64,000 bases of DNA from Desulfobacterales bacterium. GTDB lineage: Bacteria > Desulfobacterota > Desulfobacteria > Desulfobacterales > JADGBH01. The DNA lies in assembly GCA_015231595.1 (NCBI GenBank), contig JADGBH010000002.1, forward strand, positions 62,001 to 126,000, in the 5' to 3' direction. The position numbers and the translations under genes are program-made. The stretch's first letter is position 1; every line of letters begins with the position of its first letter. This document shows positions 45,176 to 54,485 of the stretch, piece after piece. The notes under the pieces are model-generated. The model was not told the DNA's origin and made no database searches. It worked only from the letters and a program-made list of their open reading frames with translations.

Positions 45176-47059
45176 ATGAGAACATTATTTTTTTATTTTT
45201 TTATTTTTTTTTATTCATTATCCACCGTATTAGCTGATAATAATTATCGTGATTATCTTATAAAAACAGCCAATGAGCAAAAGCTCTATAATGAAAGATA
45301 CTGGTGGATACTTCTCCATTATAAAAAAGGAACATTTGGAATAAAAAGCCAAATAGATGATCCTATTTTTTTTGTATCCTCTGAAGGAAAGTATAATCCT
45401 AAAGCTGAACTTGAAGCTACTTTGAGTTCTTTTTTTGAGCCACAAAAAGAAGGTGAAGAGCATCCTTCATGTAAATTCATCGCTCGCTATAAATGGCTTA
45501 AGGAAAAACTTAATTTTGATGAATCTCTAATTAACATCCCTCCATGTGAAAGAATCAAAGATCTGAATCCAACCGGAGCAACTATAATTTTTCCAACATA
45601 TTACATGAATAATCCTGCTTCAATGTTTGGACATACTTTTCTAAACATTGATTTGCAATATGATAACAAACTTCTATCTAATGCTGTTAATTATTCAGCT
45701 TTTACTCAAGACACAAACGGATTGATATTTACGTTTAAAGGCCTTTCTGGATTCTATAAAGGTTATTATAGCGTTTTTCCATATTATAAAATGATTCAAA
45801 AGTATAGCGATATCAATCAAAGGGATATTTGGGAATACAAATTAAATCTAACAGAGTCTGAGTTATATAAAATGATTTATCATATTAAGGAGCTTGAAAA
45901 AATTTATTCCTATTACTATTTCTTCGATGAAAATTGCTCTTATAACATACTTTATCTAATTGAAGCTGCAAGGCCTTCTGTAAGCCTTACAGACAGATTC
46001 AATTTTCTTGTTCTTCCCATAGACACAGTAAAAATAATGTTAGAAGAAGGCATGATAGATTCTGTTGATTTTAGACCTTCCAAAACAAGCAAGATTAAAC
46101 ATAAAATTTCCCTTTTAAATAAATATAGCCAAATAAAAGCTCTCAACATAATAAAAAGAATTGATGCTCCGAATAAGATTATTGACGCTGAAATGGAAAA
46201 TCAGGAAAAAATTAAAATATTAGATACAGTTATAGATTATATCCAATTTCAATATGCAAAAAAGAAGATGAATATAGACGAATATAAAAATATAATTTTA
46301 GAAGCCTTAAGTGCTAGAAGCAAGCTTGGAAAATTAGAGGATAATACTTTATACAATGTTCCTGTTCCAAAACACCCAGAACAAGTTCATGACTTGAGTA
46401 GAATTAATATTGCTTTTGGGTTAAACCGTTTCAATAATAAAAATTTGTATTTTCAGGAAATAGGCTATAGGCCTTCTTTAAACGATTTATTAGACACGGA
46501 CTATGACTCATGGAGTGGAACCCAAATAGAATTTTTTAATACTGTATTAAGATATAATTATTCGGAAGAAACTTTAAAAATAAAAAATTTTGATTTTTTT
46601 AATATAATTTCCATTTCACCAATGGATAAATTCTTCAAGCCTTTTTGCTGGAAAGCAAATACAGGCTTTAGTGAAAAAATAGTATCCAATGGTAATTTTG
46701 CACTAATTTATAGGCTAAATACTGGTGCCGGAATATCTAATTACAGTAAAGCCATTGGATTAGCTTATTTATTTCTTGAGCCTGAACTCAATATGGGCGG
46801 AGCTTTAAAAGATAATTATTCCATTGGAGGCGGAATATCTGCCGGAATATTAAAAGAAATAACTCCCCATTGGAAAATACATTTAAGCGGTAAAACTTTT
46901 TACTTTGGTTTTCGTGAAAATTATAATGAATCAGAAATTAAATTAGGTCAAAGCGTAAAATTAAGCAAAAATAATGGCCTTGAACTTAATTTCATTTGGA
47001 ATAAACAATTTTCTTTTGATATGTTTGAAACAAAATTAGCTTGGAATATATTTTTTTAA
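45176..47059 (+). CDS. DUF4105 (Lnb-type periplasmic domain) outer-membrane-associated protein
   Basis: 627 aa with a signal peptide (hydrophobic to about residue 20, cleavage near VLA). The DUF4105 domain (about 110-330) is recognised by FPTYYMNNPASMFGHTFLNI and the later FDENCSYNILYLIEAARPS. These supply the conserved His and Cys typical of the Lnb/NlpC-like fold. The C-terminal 230 residues alternate hydrophobic and polar residues and end in F (WNIFF), as in outer-membrane beta-barrels. The start immediately follows a terminator, so some read-through or a nested promoter is needed. Ends exactly where the convergent VWA gene ends. Confidence 0.8.
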   Translation: MRTLFFYFFIFFYSLSTVLADNNYRDYLIKTANEQKLYNERYWWILLHYKKGTFGIKSQIDDPIFFVSSEGKYNPKAELEATLSSFFEPQKEGEEHPSCKFIARYKWLKEKLNFDESLINIPPCERIKDLNPTGATIIFPTYYMNNPASMFGHTFLNIDLQYDNKLLSNAVNYSAFTQDTNGLIFTFKGLSGFYKGYYSVFPYYKMIQKYSDINQRDIWEYKLNLTESELYKMIYHIKELEKIYSYYYFFDENCSYNILYLIEAARPSVSLTDRFNFLVLPIDTVKIMLEEGMIDSVDFRPSKTSKIKHKISLLNKYSQIKALNIIKRIDAPNKIIDAEMENQEKIKILDTVIDYIQFQYAKKKMNIDEYKNIILEALSARSKLGKLEDNTLYNVPVPKHPEQVHDLSRINIAFGLNRFNNKNLYFQEIGYRPSLNDLLDTDYDSWSGTQIEFFNTVLRYNYSEETLKIKNFDFFNIISISPMDKFFKPFCWKANTGFSEKIVSNGNFALIYRLNTGAGISNYSKAIGLAYLFLEPELNMGGALKDNYSIGGGISAGILKEITPHWKIHLSGKTFYFGFRENYNESEIKLGQSVKLSKNNGLELNFIWNKQFSFDMFETKLAWNIFF

Positions 47060-48061
47060 TTATGGTATTCTTAAATATCTCGTATTTGAAAGAATCATTT
47101 CAAAAATAAAAATAAAAAAAGCTGCTACTACAAAATACAAATAACAATCCTTATATTCATTAAATGTTTCTACTATAATTTCAGTTTTTTCAAATGCGTC
47201 TATCTGCTTATAAATTTCTTCAAGCTTAATTGTATCGTCAGCCTTAAAATAAAGCCCATCTGTTATTTGGGATATTTTTTGCAAAGCAGGCTCGTCAATA
47301 TTAACTTCGTGATATACATATTTTTGGCCATAAACAGGGTCATTAACTAAAAAAGGCGCTTTGCCAATTTTCCCAACTCCTATGGTATATATTTTTACAC
47401 CCCTTTTCTTTGCAAGCAATGCTCCATCTTCAGGAGAAAGCTCTCCAGCGTTATTTTCTCCATCCGTAAGCAATACTATAATATTTGACTTGCTTTTTAC
47501 ACTATCGAGCCGTTTTAAAGATATTCCAATTGCATCTCCGATCGCTGTAAGCTTTCCAACAAAATTAGCATCAATGTTATCAAGCGCATGAGAAATAGAT
47601 TCATAATTTGTCGTCAAGGGTATTCGTGTATATGCTGACGATGAAAAAAACACTAAACCTATCCTATCTCCTTTTCTTTTTGATACAAAATCTTTTATTA
47701 CCTCCTTGGTAGCATAAAGCCTTTCAACTGTTTTTCCATTCTTTTTAAAATCAAGAGCCTGCATACTTTCAGATATATCAACCGCAAGAACTATGTTTAT
47801 GCCTCCACTTGAAATAAATTCATGTTTTTTTATAAACTGAGGTCTTGCAAGAGATATAATTACTAATAAAATTCCTAAAACTTTAAAAAAGTAAGGAATC
47901 CATAATGTTTTTATAAAAAAGGATGATTTAATGTTTAAAACAGACTTTAAAGATGAAGAATAAAAAAATGGATTTATTTTGTTAAAATGATAAAGCAGGA
48001 ACGGAATAATCAAAATTAATAAAAAAAAATATGGGGATTTAAAAATAAGCATTTTATTCAT
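47060..48061 (-). CDS. VWA-domain membrane protein (BatA-like)
   Basis: 333 aa with N-terminal helices (about 8-25 and 55-73), a von Willebrand A domain (about 87-275) and a C-terminal helix (about 305-325). The MIDAS metal site is intact: DISES, then the Thr in TRIPLTT, and Asp in LLTDGENN. The layout is that of BatA-type proteins of aerotolerance operons, but no MoxR ATPase or BatB/D gene is adjacent, so the assignment is only to the family. Single gene between convergent and codirectional neighbours. Confidence 0.82.
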   Translation of the reverse strand: MNKMLIFKSPYFFLLILIIPFLLYHFNKINPFFYSSSLKSVLNIKSSFFIKTLWIPYFFKVLGILLVIISLARPQFIKKHEFISSGGINIVLAVDISESMQALDFKKNGKTVERLYATKEVIKDFVSKRKGDRIGLVFFSSSAYTRIPLTTNYESISHALDNIDANFVGKLTAIGDAIGISLKRLDSVKSKSNIIVLLTDGENNAGELSPEDGALLAKKRGVKIYTIGVGKIGKAPFLVNDPVYGQKYVYHEVNIDEPALQKISQITDGLYFKADDTIKLEEIYKQIDAFEKTEIIVETFNEYKDCYLYFVVAAFFIFIFEMILSNTRYLRIP

Positions 48062-48117
48062 CCAATTTGCTTCTAAACAATCAATTTATTGTAACGCGTA
48101 ATGGTGAGCTTATTATT

Positions 48118-49071
48118 CTATCCTCTATAAGTTTCAATAAGATTATAATTTTTAAAGCCGCCTATTTGTTTTCCGTTAAGGAGCTTACGCTCAATAAAAG
48201 TTAATATTCTATATTTAAGCTTTTCATGCTTATGGAGTTCATAACTTGGAGTATTTCCATAATTAAGTTTATGGCTCCAGTCAAATTTTTTAATCCAATC
48301 TTGTAATACTGCAGGGTGAGTATCGTTAAATTTACCTAAAATATCAAGCCTTCCATAATCGAATTCGTTAGGAATTCCGATATATTTCTCGTCTATTTTC
48401 TTTTTACCATGATGAATTGTATCAAGGGCTTTACCTTTAGCTCTCATTAGTTGAGGTGGCCTTACCCATCCATAATGATAAACATAAGCATCAATTAAGA
48501 CAACATTAAGTTTTTTGGTTCCTTCTTTTATGCGGTAATTTAAGCTGTCAAAAATAGGTATGCGCCTAAACGATTGAGCTGATTCCCATGAATGTATTTC
48601 AGGATCCTTTCTAATTATCCTAATTTCATAAGGGTACCATCCGTGAGAAATATGATAATGATCATAATCTCCCCAAAAATGTTTATATTTAAATAAAAAG
48701 CCTTCTACTCTTTTATCATTTTTATAGTGTTCACAAGCTTTTTTTATAGTTGGTAAATATTTTTCATGGATAACTTCATCAGCTTGCAGATAAAGAAGCC
48801 AATCACCTGAGCAAGCATTTTTTGCAATATCGGTTTGGTGAGCGTTTTCCATTCCCCGTGGATATTTAGAAATATCCCAAACTGTATCTATTATTTTAAT
48901 CTTATCAGATGAAATGCTTTCCACAATTTTTCTTGTATTATCGTTACTATCGCAATCTCCGATAGCAACGACAAATTCATCCACAATTGGAAGAGCACAT
49001 TCTATAACATGCTTAATAGGATAATATAATTTATCAGCATTTTTAGCCATTGAAAAACCGCTAATTTTCAT
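48118..49071 (-). CDS. Family 2 glycosyltransferase
   Basis: 317 aa with a GT-A fold. The N-terminal KISGFSMAKNADKLYYPIKHVIECALPIVDEFVVAIGDCDSND-type nucleotide-sugar region is followed by DWLLYLQADEVIHEKYLP (the DxD-like QADE acid site) and a C-terminal part with YHYGWVRPP. Probably transfers a sugar during surface polysaccharide or LPS synthesis; donor and acceptor unknown. Near the nucleotide-sugar dehydratase at 49541-51430, consistent with a glycan role. Confidence 0.82.
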   Translation of the reverse strand: MKISGFSMAKNADKLYYPIKHVIECALPIVDEFVVAIGDCDSNDNTRKIVESISSDKIKIIDTVWDISKYPRGMENAHQTDIAKNACSGDWLLYLQADEVIHEKYLPTIKKACEHYKNDKRVEGFLFKYKHFWGDYDHYHISHGWYPYEIRIIRKDPEIHSWESAQSFRRIPIFDSLNYRIKEGTKKLNVVLIDAYVYHYGWVRPPQLMRAKGKALDTIHHGKKKIDEKYIGIPNEFDYGRLDILGKFNDTHPAVLQDWIKKFDWSHKLNYGNTPSYELHKHEKLKYRILTFIERKLLNGKQIGGFKNYNLIETYRG

Positions 49072-49091
49072 AATATTATTAGCCTTTCTTA

Positions 49092-49502
49092 TTAAAATTT
49101 AGTTAAACTATTTTCAAGAACTACTATAAAAGGAATAACATGAAGGTCTTTAGAAACCTGTATAGTGTTTTCAATCTGTATGGAATTGCATCTAAATTTT
49201 TTCTCTAATAAATTTTCAATTTCATTTACAATCCCTTTAATATTAATGACTGGATGTTTTTCAAATACTTTTGGTAACCCGTAAGTAAGGCTACATACTA
49301 AACATTTTCCTTGTCTTCTTGTTAAATGAAATTCAAAATGCAATTTATTGTCTCTATATTCTTTAAAATAAAGATTTATATTATAAGCGCCTTCCTCAGA
49401 ATCACCAAACAAGGCATGAAAAAATTGATCTGTTTTTTCAATTGGAAATAACCTATTGAGCATATCATTAGAAAATAAACTTGAAAAATTATATTGAGAC
49501 AT
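49092..49502 (-). CDS. Conserved protein of unknown function
   Basis: A 136-aa soluble protein with alternating beta and alpha pattern. It starts MSQYNFSSLFSNDMLNRLFP and contains YNINLYFKEYRDNKLHFEFHLTRRQGKCLVCSL. It looks like a small family from Desulfobacterota that I recall but cannot name functionally. It sits 20 bp upstream of the glycosyltransferase and 38 bp downstream of the dehydratase on the same strand, so all three may share a transcript. Confidence 0.6.
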   Translation of the reverse strand: MSQYNFSSLFSNDMLNRLFPIEKTDQFFHALFGDSEEGAYNINLYFKEYRDNKLHFEFHLTRRQGKCLVCSLTYGLPKVFEKHPVINIKGIVNEIENLLEKKFRCNSIQIENTIQVSKDLHVIPFIVVLENSLTKF

Positions 49503-49540
49503 AATAAGAATAAATCCTTTAATCCTTTAATTATTTAATT

Positions 49541-51430
49541 CTAATTAATAGCTGGGTGATATTCTGGAACAATTTTTTGTAATAAAGAACGGATATTTTC
49601 TTCATCTTGTTCTTGTGCAAATAAAGCTAACTTGTCTATATCTCCGTTTAAAGAATTAATACAGTATTCTGTTCCCTTCAAAACCATTATTTTTTCATGA
49701 TTTGTTGGAACAATACCTTCTCCTTCTGTAATTAATTCTTCATATAATTTCTCTCCTGGTCGCATACCAACATATTTAATTTTTATGTCAACATCAGGTT
49801 CAAAACCAGATAATCGTATAAGATCTCGAGCCATATTATCTATTTTTATAGGAGTACCCATCTCTAATATAAAAATTTCTCCCCCATTGCCCATTGCTCC
49901 AGTTTGCAAGATAAGCTGAGACGCTTCCGGAATAGTCATAAAATAACGGGTGACTTCTGGATGAGTTACTGTGAGAGGGCCTCCTTTTTCTATTTGCTTT
50001 TTAAAAAGAGGAATTACACTTCCGCAGCTTCCTATTACATTTCCAAAACGGACAGTCATGAATTTTGTTTTACACTCACTATCACAGTTTTGATTTTGAA
50101 CCATTATTTCAGCAACTCTTTTTGTAGCTCCCATGACATTAGCGGGTCTTACTGCTTTATCAGTGGATACAAAAACAAAACGATCCACCTCAATTTTTTT
50201 TGCGGCCTCAATTAAATTCAAACTTCCTAAAACATTAGTCTTTATAGCCTTCCATGGATATCTTTCCATCATTGGAACATGCTTATAAGCCGCGGCATGA
50301 AAAATAGTAGTTGGCTTAAATGCATAAAAAGCTTTTTCTACTTCAATCTTATCTTGAATATCAGCTAAATACGGAACTACTTTTACGGTTGGAAACGTAT
50401 GCTTAAGCTCAATATCTAATTCATATAAAGGCGATTCTGCACGCTCATATAAAATTATTATTTTAGGATTAAATCGACATATTTGACGGCAAAGCTCAGA
50501 ACCGATAGAGCCTCCAGCTCCTGTTACAAGAATTACTTGATTTTTTATATAATCTACTATCATTTCTTCATCAAGCTTAACTACTTCTCTTCCTAAAAGA
50601 TCCCTATAATCAACATTCCTTATAGCTTTTACAGTAACATTCCCATTTATTAATTCACCAATCCCTGGAATAGTTTTAAATTCAATTCCGCTTTCTTCGC
50701 AGTGTTTTACAACATTTCTCATTTGGTTAGAACTCGCGGATGGAATAGCTATCAATGCTTCATGGGCATTAAATTTTTTTATAGCAAATTTAATATTTGC
50801 AACGTCATTTACAATAGGTACTCCATGTATTTTTTTTCCTTTTTTATCAGGATCATCATCTAAAAAACCAACTATATCATATTTTAACCTTGAATTATTC
50901 CTAATTTCCCTAAATATTTTCTCTCCACAATCTCCAGCGCCTATAATAAGCAAATTTTTTATTCCAATTTTTTTCTTTTTTGATATATTAAAAAAATCGT
51001 AAGCATTATTATATCTATCTCCTTTTATATGCTCATAATAAAATCTAACCCCTAACCTAAGTCCTGAAATTGATAAAACAGTTAAACATAAATCAATAAG
51101 AAATACGGATTTAGAAAATCCATAAACGCTATGTCTAAATAAAACATAACTAAAAATAATAAATGTGCTAGTAGATGATGCTTTAATTATGTTTATTAAA
51201 TCAGAAAGACTTGTATATCTCCACATTCCCCTATAAAGATCAAAATAAAAAAATGATATAATTTTACCTATCAAAATTACAGGAATCATTTGCCTTATAG
51301 ACAGAATAACCTGGGGAGGGATATTAAAATCAAATCTAATCATATAAGAAACATAAAAAGAAAGAATCACTAAAAAAATATCAATGGAAAAGAATATAAA
51401 AAAATTTTTTCTAAATACTATATTTTTCAT
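49541..51430 (-). CDS. CapD/WbpM-type nucleoside-diphosphate-sugar 4,6-dehydratase
   Basis: 629 aa. Four N-terminal membrane helices (to about 115), a CoA-binding-like Rossmann domain (LLIIGAGDCGEKIFREI; about 155-280), then the short-chain dehydratase domain. That domain has ILVTGAGGSIGSELCRQI, the catalytic block FVSTDKAVRPANVMGATKRVAE and YPWKAIKTNVLGSLN. The family makes 4-keto-6-deoxy sugars (for example from UDP-GlcNAc) for surface glycans. Full length, no odd residues seen. Leads the minus-strand trio with the unknown gene and glycosyltransferase. Confidence 0.9.
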   Translation of the reverse strand: MKNIVFRKNFFIFFSIDIFLVILSFYVSYMIRFDFNIPPQVILSIRQMIPVILIGKIISFFYFDLYRGMWRYTSLSDLINIIKASSTSTFIIFSYVLFRHSVYGFSKSVFLIDLCLTVLSISGLRLGVRFYYEHIKGDRYNNAYDFFNISKKKKIGIKNLLIIGAGDCGEKIFREIRNNSRLKYDIVGFLDDDPDKKGKKIHGVPIVNDVANIKFAIKKFNAHEALIAIPSASSNQMRNVVKHCEESGIEFKTIPGIGELINGNVTVKAIRNVDYRDLLGREVVKLDEEMIVDYIKNQVILVTGAGGSIGSELCRQICRFNPKIIILYERAESPLYELDIELKHTFPTVKVVPYLADIQDKIEVEKAFYAFKPTTIFHAAAYKHVPMMERYPWKAIKTNVLGSLNLIEAAKKIEVDRFVFVSTDKAVRPANVMGATKRVAEIMVQNQNCDSECKTKFMTVRFGNVIGSCGSVIPLFKKQIEKGGPLTVTHPEVTRYFMTIPEASQLILQTGAMGNGGEIFILEMGTPIKIDNMARDLIRLSGFEPDVDIKIKYVGMRPGEKLYEELITEGEGIVPTNHEKIMVLKGTEYCINSLNGDIDKLALFAQEQDEENIRSLLQKIVPEYHPAIN

Positions 51431-51772
51431 AAATTAAATCTCCAAACCAAATTTTAATCCATTTAGGAGGAAAGGACATTAATCATTAATATTATTATTC
51501 ATTTAACAAAAAAACAATTAGAGTCAATAAAAATCATCATTATAGGAATTATAATATGTAATGAGCCTATGCTCCAAATAAAAAATACTAATTTTCATAA
51601 ATTATATATACCTTAATGTGGATATTTAGTGGATAAAACATACTTAAGATACACAATTGAGGGTGAAAGCTTTGCATATTACTTTAAGAAGAAAAAAAAA
51701 TGATTTTTTTACTAAATTATCTTTGAAAAAAGATATAAAATCGATTACACATTTAACAAACACCTTTTTAGT

Positions 51773-51794
51773 TGTCAATGATTTGATTGACAAT
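51773..51794 (+). promoter_or_regulatory. Palindrome overlapping a possible -35 upstream of ptsH
   Basis: TTGTCAA (51773-51779) and TTGACAA (51788-51794) form an inverted repeat with an 8-base gap. The second arm includes TTGACA. It lies 58 bp before the HPr gene, as an operator would, but the -10 (TTAAGC at 17 bp) is poor. The remaining 421-bp gap 51431-51851 shows only AT-rich sequence. Confidence 0.3.
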
Positions 51795-51851
51795 TGAAGA
51801 TTTCAAATGTTAAGCTTTATAAACTAAAACTGAAATATAAGCAAAAAGATA

Positions 51852-52163
51852 ATGTCTTTGAAGAAACTATCAAAAAAACTCACAATTAAAAATCCCTTAG
51901 GTATTCACCTTGTACCTGCAACAAAGATTGCTACTATTGCAAAAAATGCTGAAAATAAAGTTTGGCTTATCAAAAATAATGTACAAGTTGATGCTTCAAA
52001 AGTATTAGATATTTTAGCTTTAATTTGTGAACAACATACAGAAATAAGTATAAAAATTGAGCATTATTCTGATAGTAAAATATTATATAAATTGATTGAA
52101 TTAATTGAAAACGGTTTTGGGGAATTAGATGTACCTTCAAAAGGAGATACAAAAAGAAATTAG
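51852..52163 (+). CDS. ptsH: HPr-family phosphocarrier protein with altered sites
   Basis: 103 aa with the HPr fold. The active histidine is kept (His19 in NPLGIHLVPATK), but the usual Arg two residues later is Val (GIHLVPA instead of GLHARPA). At the regulatory-serine position the motif reads VDASKVLDIL, with Lys at the place of Ser46. It can probably accept phosphate from Enzyme I but should not be regulated by HPr kinase at that serine. It overlaps the Enzyme I gene by 35 bases. No sugar-specific EII gene is in the window. Confidence 0.82.
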   Translation: MSLKKLSKKLTIKNPLGIHLVPATKIATIAKNAENKVWLIKNNVQVDASKVLDILALICEQHTEISIKIEHYSDSKILYKLIELIENGFGELDVPSKGDTKRN

Positions 52164-53892
52164 ATTAAAAGGTATAACAGGATCGCCTGGTTACTGTGTT
52201 GGCGAAAGTTATATTTTAGATAAAGAACATATAGAGCTTATTGATCAGTATTACATTGAAGACAATAAAGTTAATAGTGAGCTTAATCGGTTTAACTATG
52301 CTGTCCAAAGAGCTAAGAACGAGCTTAAAACTATTATTCAAAATATAACTGAAGAATTAAAAGAACACATATCTATTTTAGAAGGACATATATTACTTTT
52401 ACATGATAAAATGCTGTACGGCAGAGTTATCGACTTAATTGAAAAAGAAAAAATAAATGCGGAATGGGCTTTAAAAAAAGTCTTATCTGAAATCAAATCA
52501 AATTTTTCTTCTATGGCTGATCTTTATTTGCAGGGAAGGCTAAATGATATACTTCACGTAACTGGCAGAATAATTAGGAATTTGTCAGGAGCTGAAGAAG
52601 TAAATATATCTAAAATTGATAAGAAAGTTATCTTAATAGCTAACGATCTTTCTCCAGCTGAAACATGCCAAATGAAATTAAGTAAAATAATAGGGTTTGT
52701 CATTAATAGAGGAGGTAAGGCATCACATACAAGTATTGTTGCTAAAACACTTGGTATTCCTTCTGTTTTAGGTTTAGGAAATATTACTGATTTAATTGGT
52801 AATGACGACCTTGTTATTGTTGATGGATTCGATGGAATAGTAATAATAAATCCATCAGAAGAGACTGTTACAGCGTATAGAAAAAAAATAAAAGAATATG
52901 ACGATTATAAAATATCAATAACTAAAGGCAGTAAGATTCCAGCTGAAACCTTAGACGGCATTAAAATAAGAATTATGGGAAATATTGAGTTGCCAGAAGA
53001 AGTCTCATCTGTTAAAAATTATGGTGGCGATGGCATAGGATTAGTACGAACTGAATTTGCATATTTACGGAGAGATACATTTCCTACTGAAGAAGAGCTT
53101 TTTAAGGAATATAAAGATATTGCTGAAGCGATGTTCCCTTTTCCAGTTTATATAAGAACCCTTGATATAAATGGAGAAAAAGAAATACCATATATTTCGG
53201 GAACAAAAGAAGGTAATCCAGCCCTAGGCCTTAGGGCTATTAGATTTTGTTTAAAAAGAAAAGATATATTTAAAACCCAGCTAAGAGCTATTTTAAGAGC
53301 TTCTTTTTTTGGAAATATTAGTATCATATTTCCAATGATTTCAAGTTATGAAGAACTATTTGAAGCAAAAAAAATTTTAAATGACGCATCAAAATCCTTG
53401 CAAACCCAACAAATACCTCATAATCAAAAGATTAAAATTGGCATAATGATTGAGGTTCCTTCTGCGGCCATACTTGCTGAATCAATGATACATTTAATTG
53501 ATTTTTTTAGTATAGGAACTAATGACCTTACACAATATACCCTCGCAATAGATCGATCAAATACAGAAGTTGCTTATATTTTTCATCCTTTACACCCTGC
53601 AGTTATTCGAATGGTTAAACATGTTGTGGATGTAGCCAAAAAATATGGAAAACCCGTATCCATGTGCGGAGAAATGGCGGGAGACATAATGTATCTTCCT
53701 GTTTTGCTTGGGCTTGGAATAGATGAACTTAGTATGTCTCCCCAATCAATTCCTGATGTAAAAAAAGCTATACAGCAAATCAATACTTGTGATTTAAGTC
53801 CTTTAGTTAAAGAAATTTTCAAATTAAATACAACCAATGAAATAATAAATTTTTTAAGTAATAACACTCAAAAATTATCTAACTCAAAATAA
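52129..53892 (+). CDS. ptsI: Phosphoenolpyruvate-protein phosphotransferase (PTS Enzyme I)
   Basis: 587 aa, close to the normal EI length. The N-terminal HPr-binding domain is followed by the phosphohistidine domain with NRGGKASHTSIVAKTLGIPSVLG, and then the PEP-binding barrel (GLVRTEFAYL, FSIGTNDLTQYTLAIDR, VSMCGEMAGD). It transfers phosphate from PEP to HPr. It starts inside ptsH (GGGG seven bases upstream of the ATG), so translation is coupled. With no transport EII nearby, a regulatory PTS is likely. Confidence 0.94.
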   Translation: MYLQKEIQKEIRLKGITGSPGYCVGESYILDKEHIELIDQYYIEDNKVNSELNRFNYAVQRAKNELKTIIQNITEELKEHISILEGHILLLHDKMLYGRVIDLIEKEKINAEWALKKVLSEIKSNFSSMADLYLQGRLNDILHVTGRIIRNLSGAEEVNISKIDKKVILIANDLSPAETCQMKLSKIIGFVINRGGKASHTSIVAKTLGIPSVLGLGNITDLIGNDDLVIVDGFDGIVIINPSEETVTAYRKKIKEYDDYKISITKGSKIPAETLDGIKIRIMGNIELPEEVSSVKNYGGDGIGLVRTEFAYLRRDTFPTEEELFKEYKDIAEAMFPFPVYIRTLDINGEKEIPYISGTKEGNPALGLRAIRFCLKRKDIFKTQLRAILRASFFGNISIIFPMISSYEELFEAKKILNDASKSLQTQQIPHNQKIKIGIMIEVPSAAILAESMIHLIDFFSIGTNDLTQYTLAIDRSNTEVAYIFHPLHPAVIRMVKHVVDVAKKYGKPVSMCGEMAGDIMYLPVLLGLGIDELSMSPQSIPDVKKAIQQINTCDLSPLVKEIFKLNTTNEIINFLSNNTQKLSNSK

Positions 53893-53907
53893 AAATGGAG
53901 TGGTCTG

Positions 53908-54369
53908 TTGGCTATAAAAATTGATAAGATAATATCTATAAATAAAAAAGCTAAGTTTAATTATCTCATCGAAGATGAATTAGAAGTTGGCATTGTTCTC
54001 GCTGGAACAGAAGTAAAATCCATACGAGAAGGAAAAATAAATTTAAAAGACTCTTATGCTCGAATAAAAAATAACGAAGTTTATCTTTATCAAATGCATG
54101 TATCACCTTATTCTCATGCATATTATGAAAATCATGACCCCTTAAAGATAAGAAAACTTCTTTTAAACAAATTTGAAATTAAGCGTCTTTCAAGTAAAGT
54201 AACTGAAAAAGGCTATGCTCTTATACCTTTAAATATTTATTTTAGAAATGGAAAAGTAAAACTTACTTTAGGCCTTGCTAAAGGTAAGCGTCTCCACGAT
54301 AAAAGAGAAACTTTAAGAAAAAAAGATGCCCAAAGAGAACTTGATAGAGCAAAAAAAGATAATAAATAA
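53908..54369 (+). CDS. smpB: SsrA-binding protein
   Basis: 153 aa, starting at TTG (53908) with GGAG nine bases before. It is the tmRNA partner needed to rescue stalled ribosomes. Family signatures: NYLIEDELEVGIVLAGTEVKSIREGKINLKDSY-type N-terminus, the segment HVSPYSHAYYENHDPLKIRKLLL, and the basic tail GLAKGKRLHDKRETLRKKDAQRELDRA. The ssrA RNA itself is not visible downstream. Confidence 0.95.
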   Translation: MAIKIDKIISINKKAKFNYLIEDELEVGIVLAGTEVKSIREGKINLKDSYARIKNNEVYLYQMHVSPYSHAYYENHDPLKIRKLLLNKFEIKRLSSKVTEKGYALIPLNIYFRNGKVKLTLGLAKGKRLHDKRETLRKKDAQRELDRAKKDNK

Positions 54370-54426
54370 AGGCATTCTTCATAATGCAAGAAACGTTAGT
54401 TAACAATTTCAAAAAAACACAATCTT

Positions 54427-54463
54427 TCATTCTGTATTCTGCTTTTGGATGAATACAGAATGA
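54427..54463. terminator. Hairpin after smpB
   Basis: Perfect 13-bp arms TCATTCTGTATTC (54427-54439) and its complement (54451-54463) with an 11-nt loop. No clear T-run follows on the plus strand, so it may be a weak terminator or a processing/stability hairpin rather than a full terminator. Confidence 0.5.
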
Positions 54464-54485
54464 ATAATATAAAACAAGGTGAAAA

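Noticed and set aside
53908-54485. Possible ssrA (tmRNA) gene next to smpB
   Set aside because: Only a symmetric 13-bp hairpin is present in the 116 bp downstream; no tRNA-like ends or tag reading frame.
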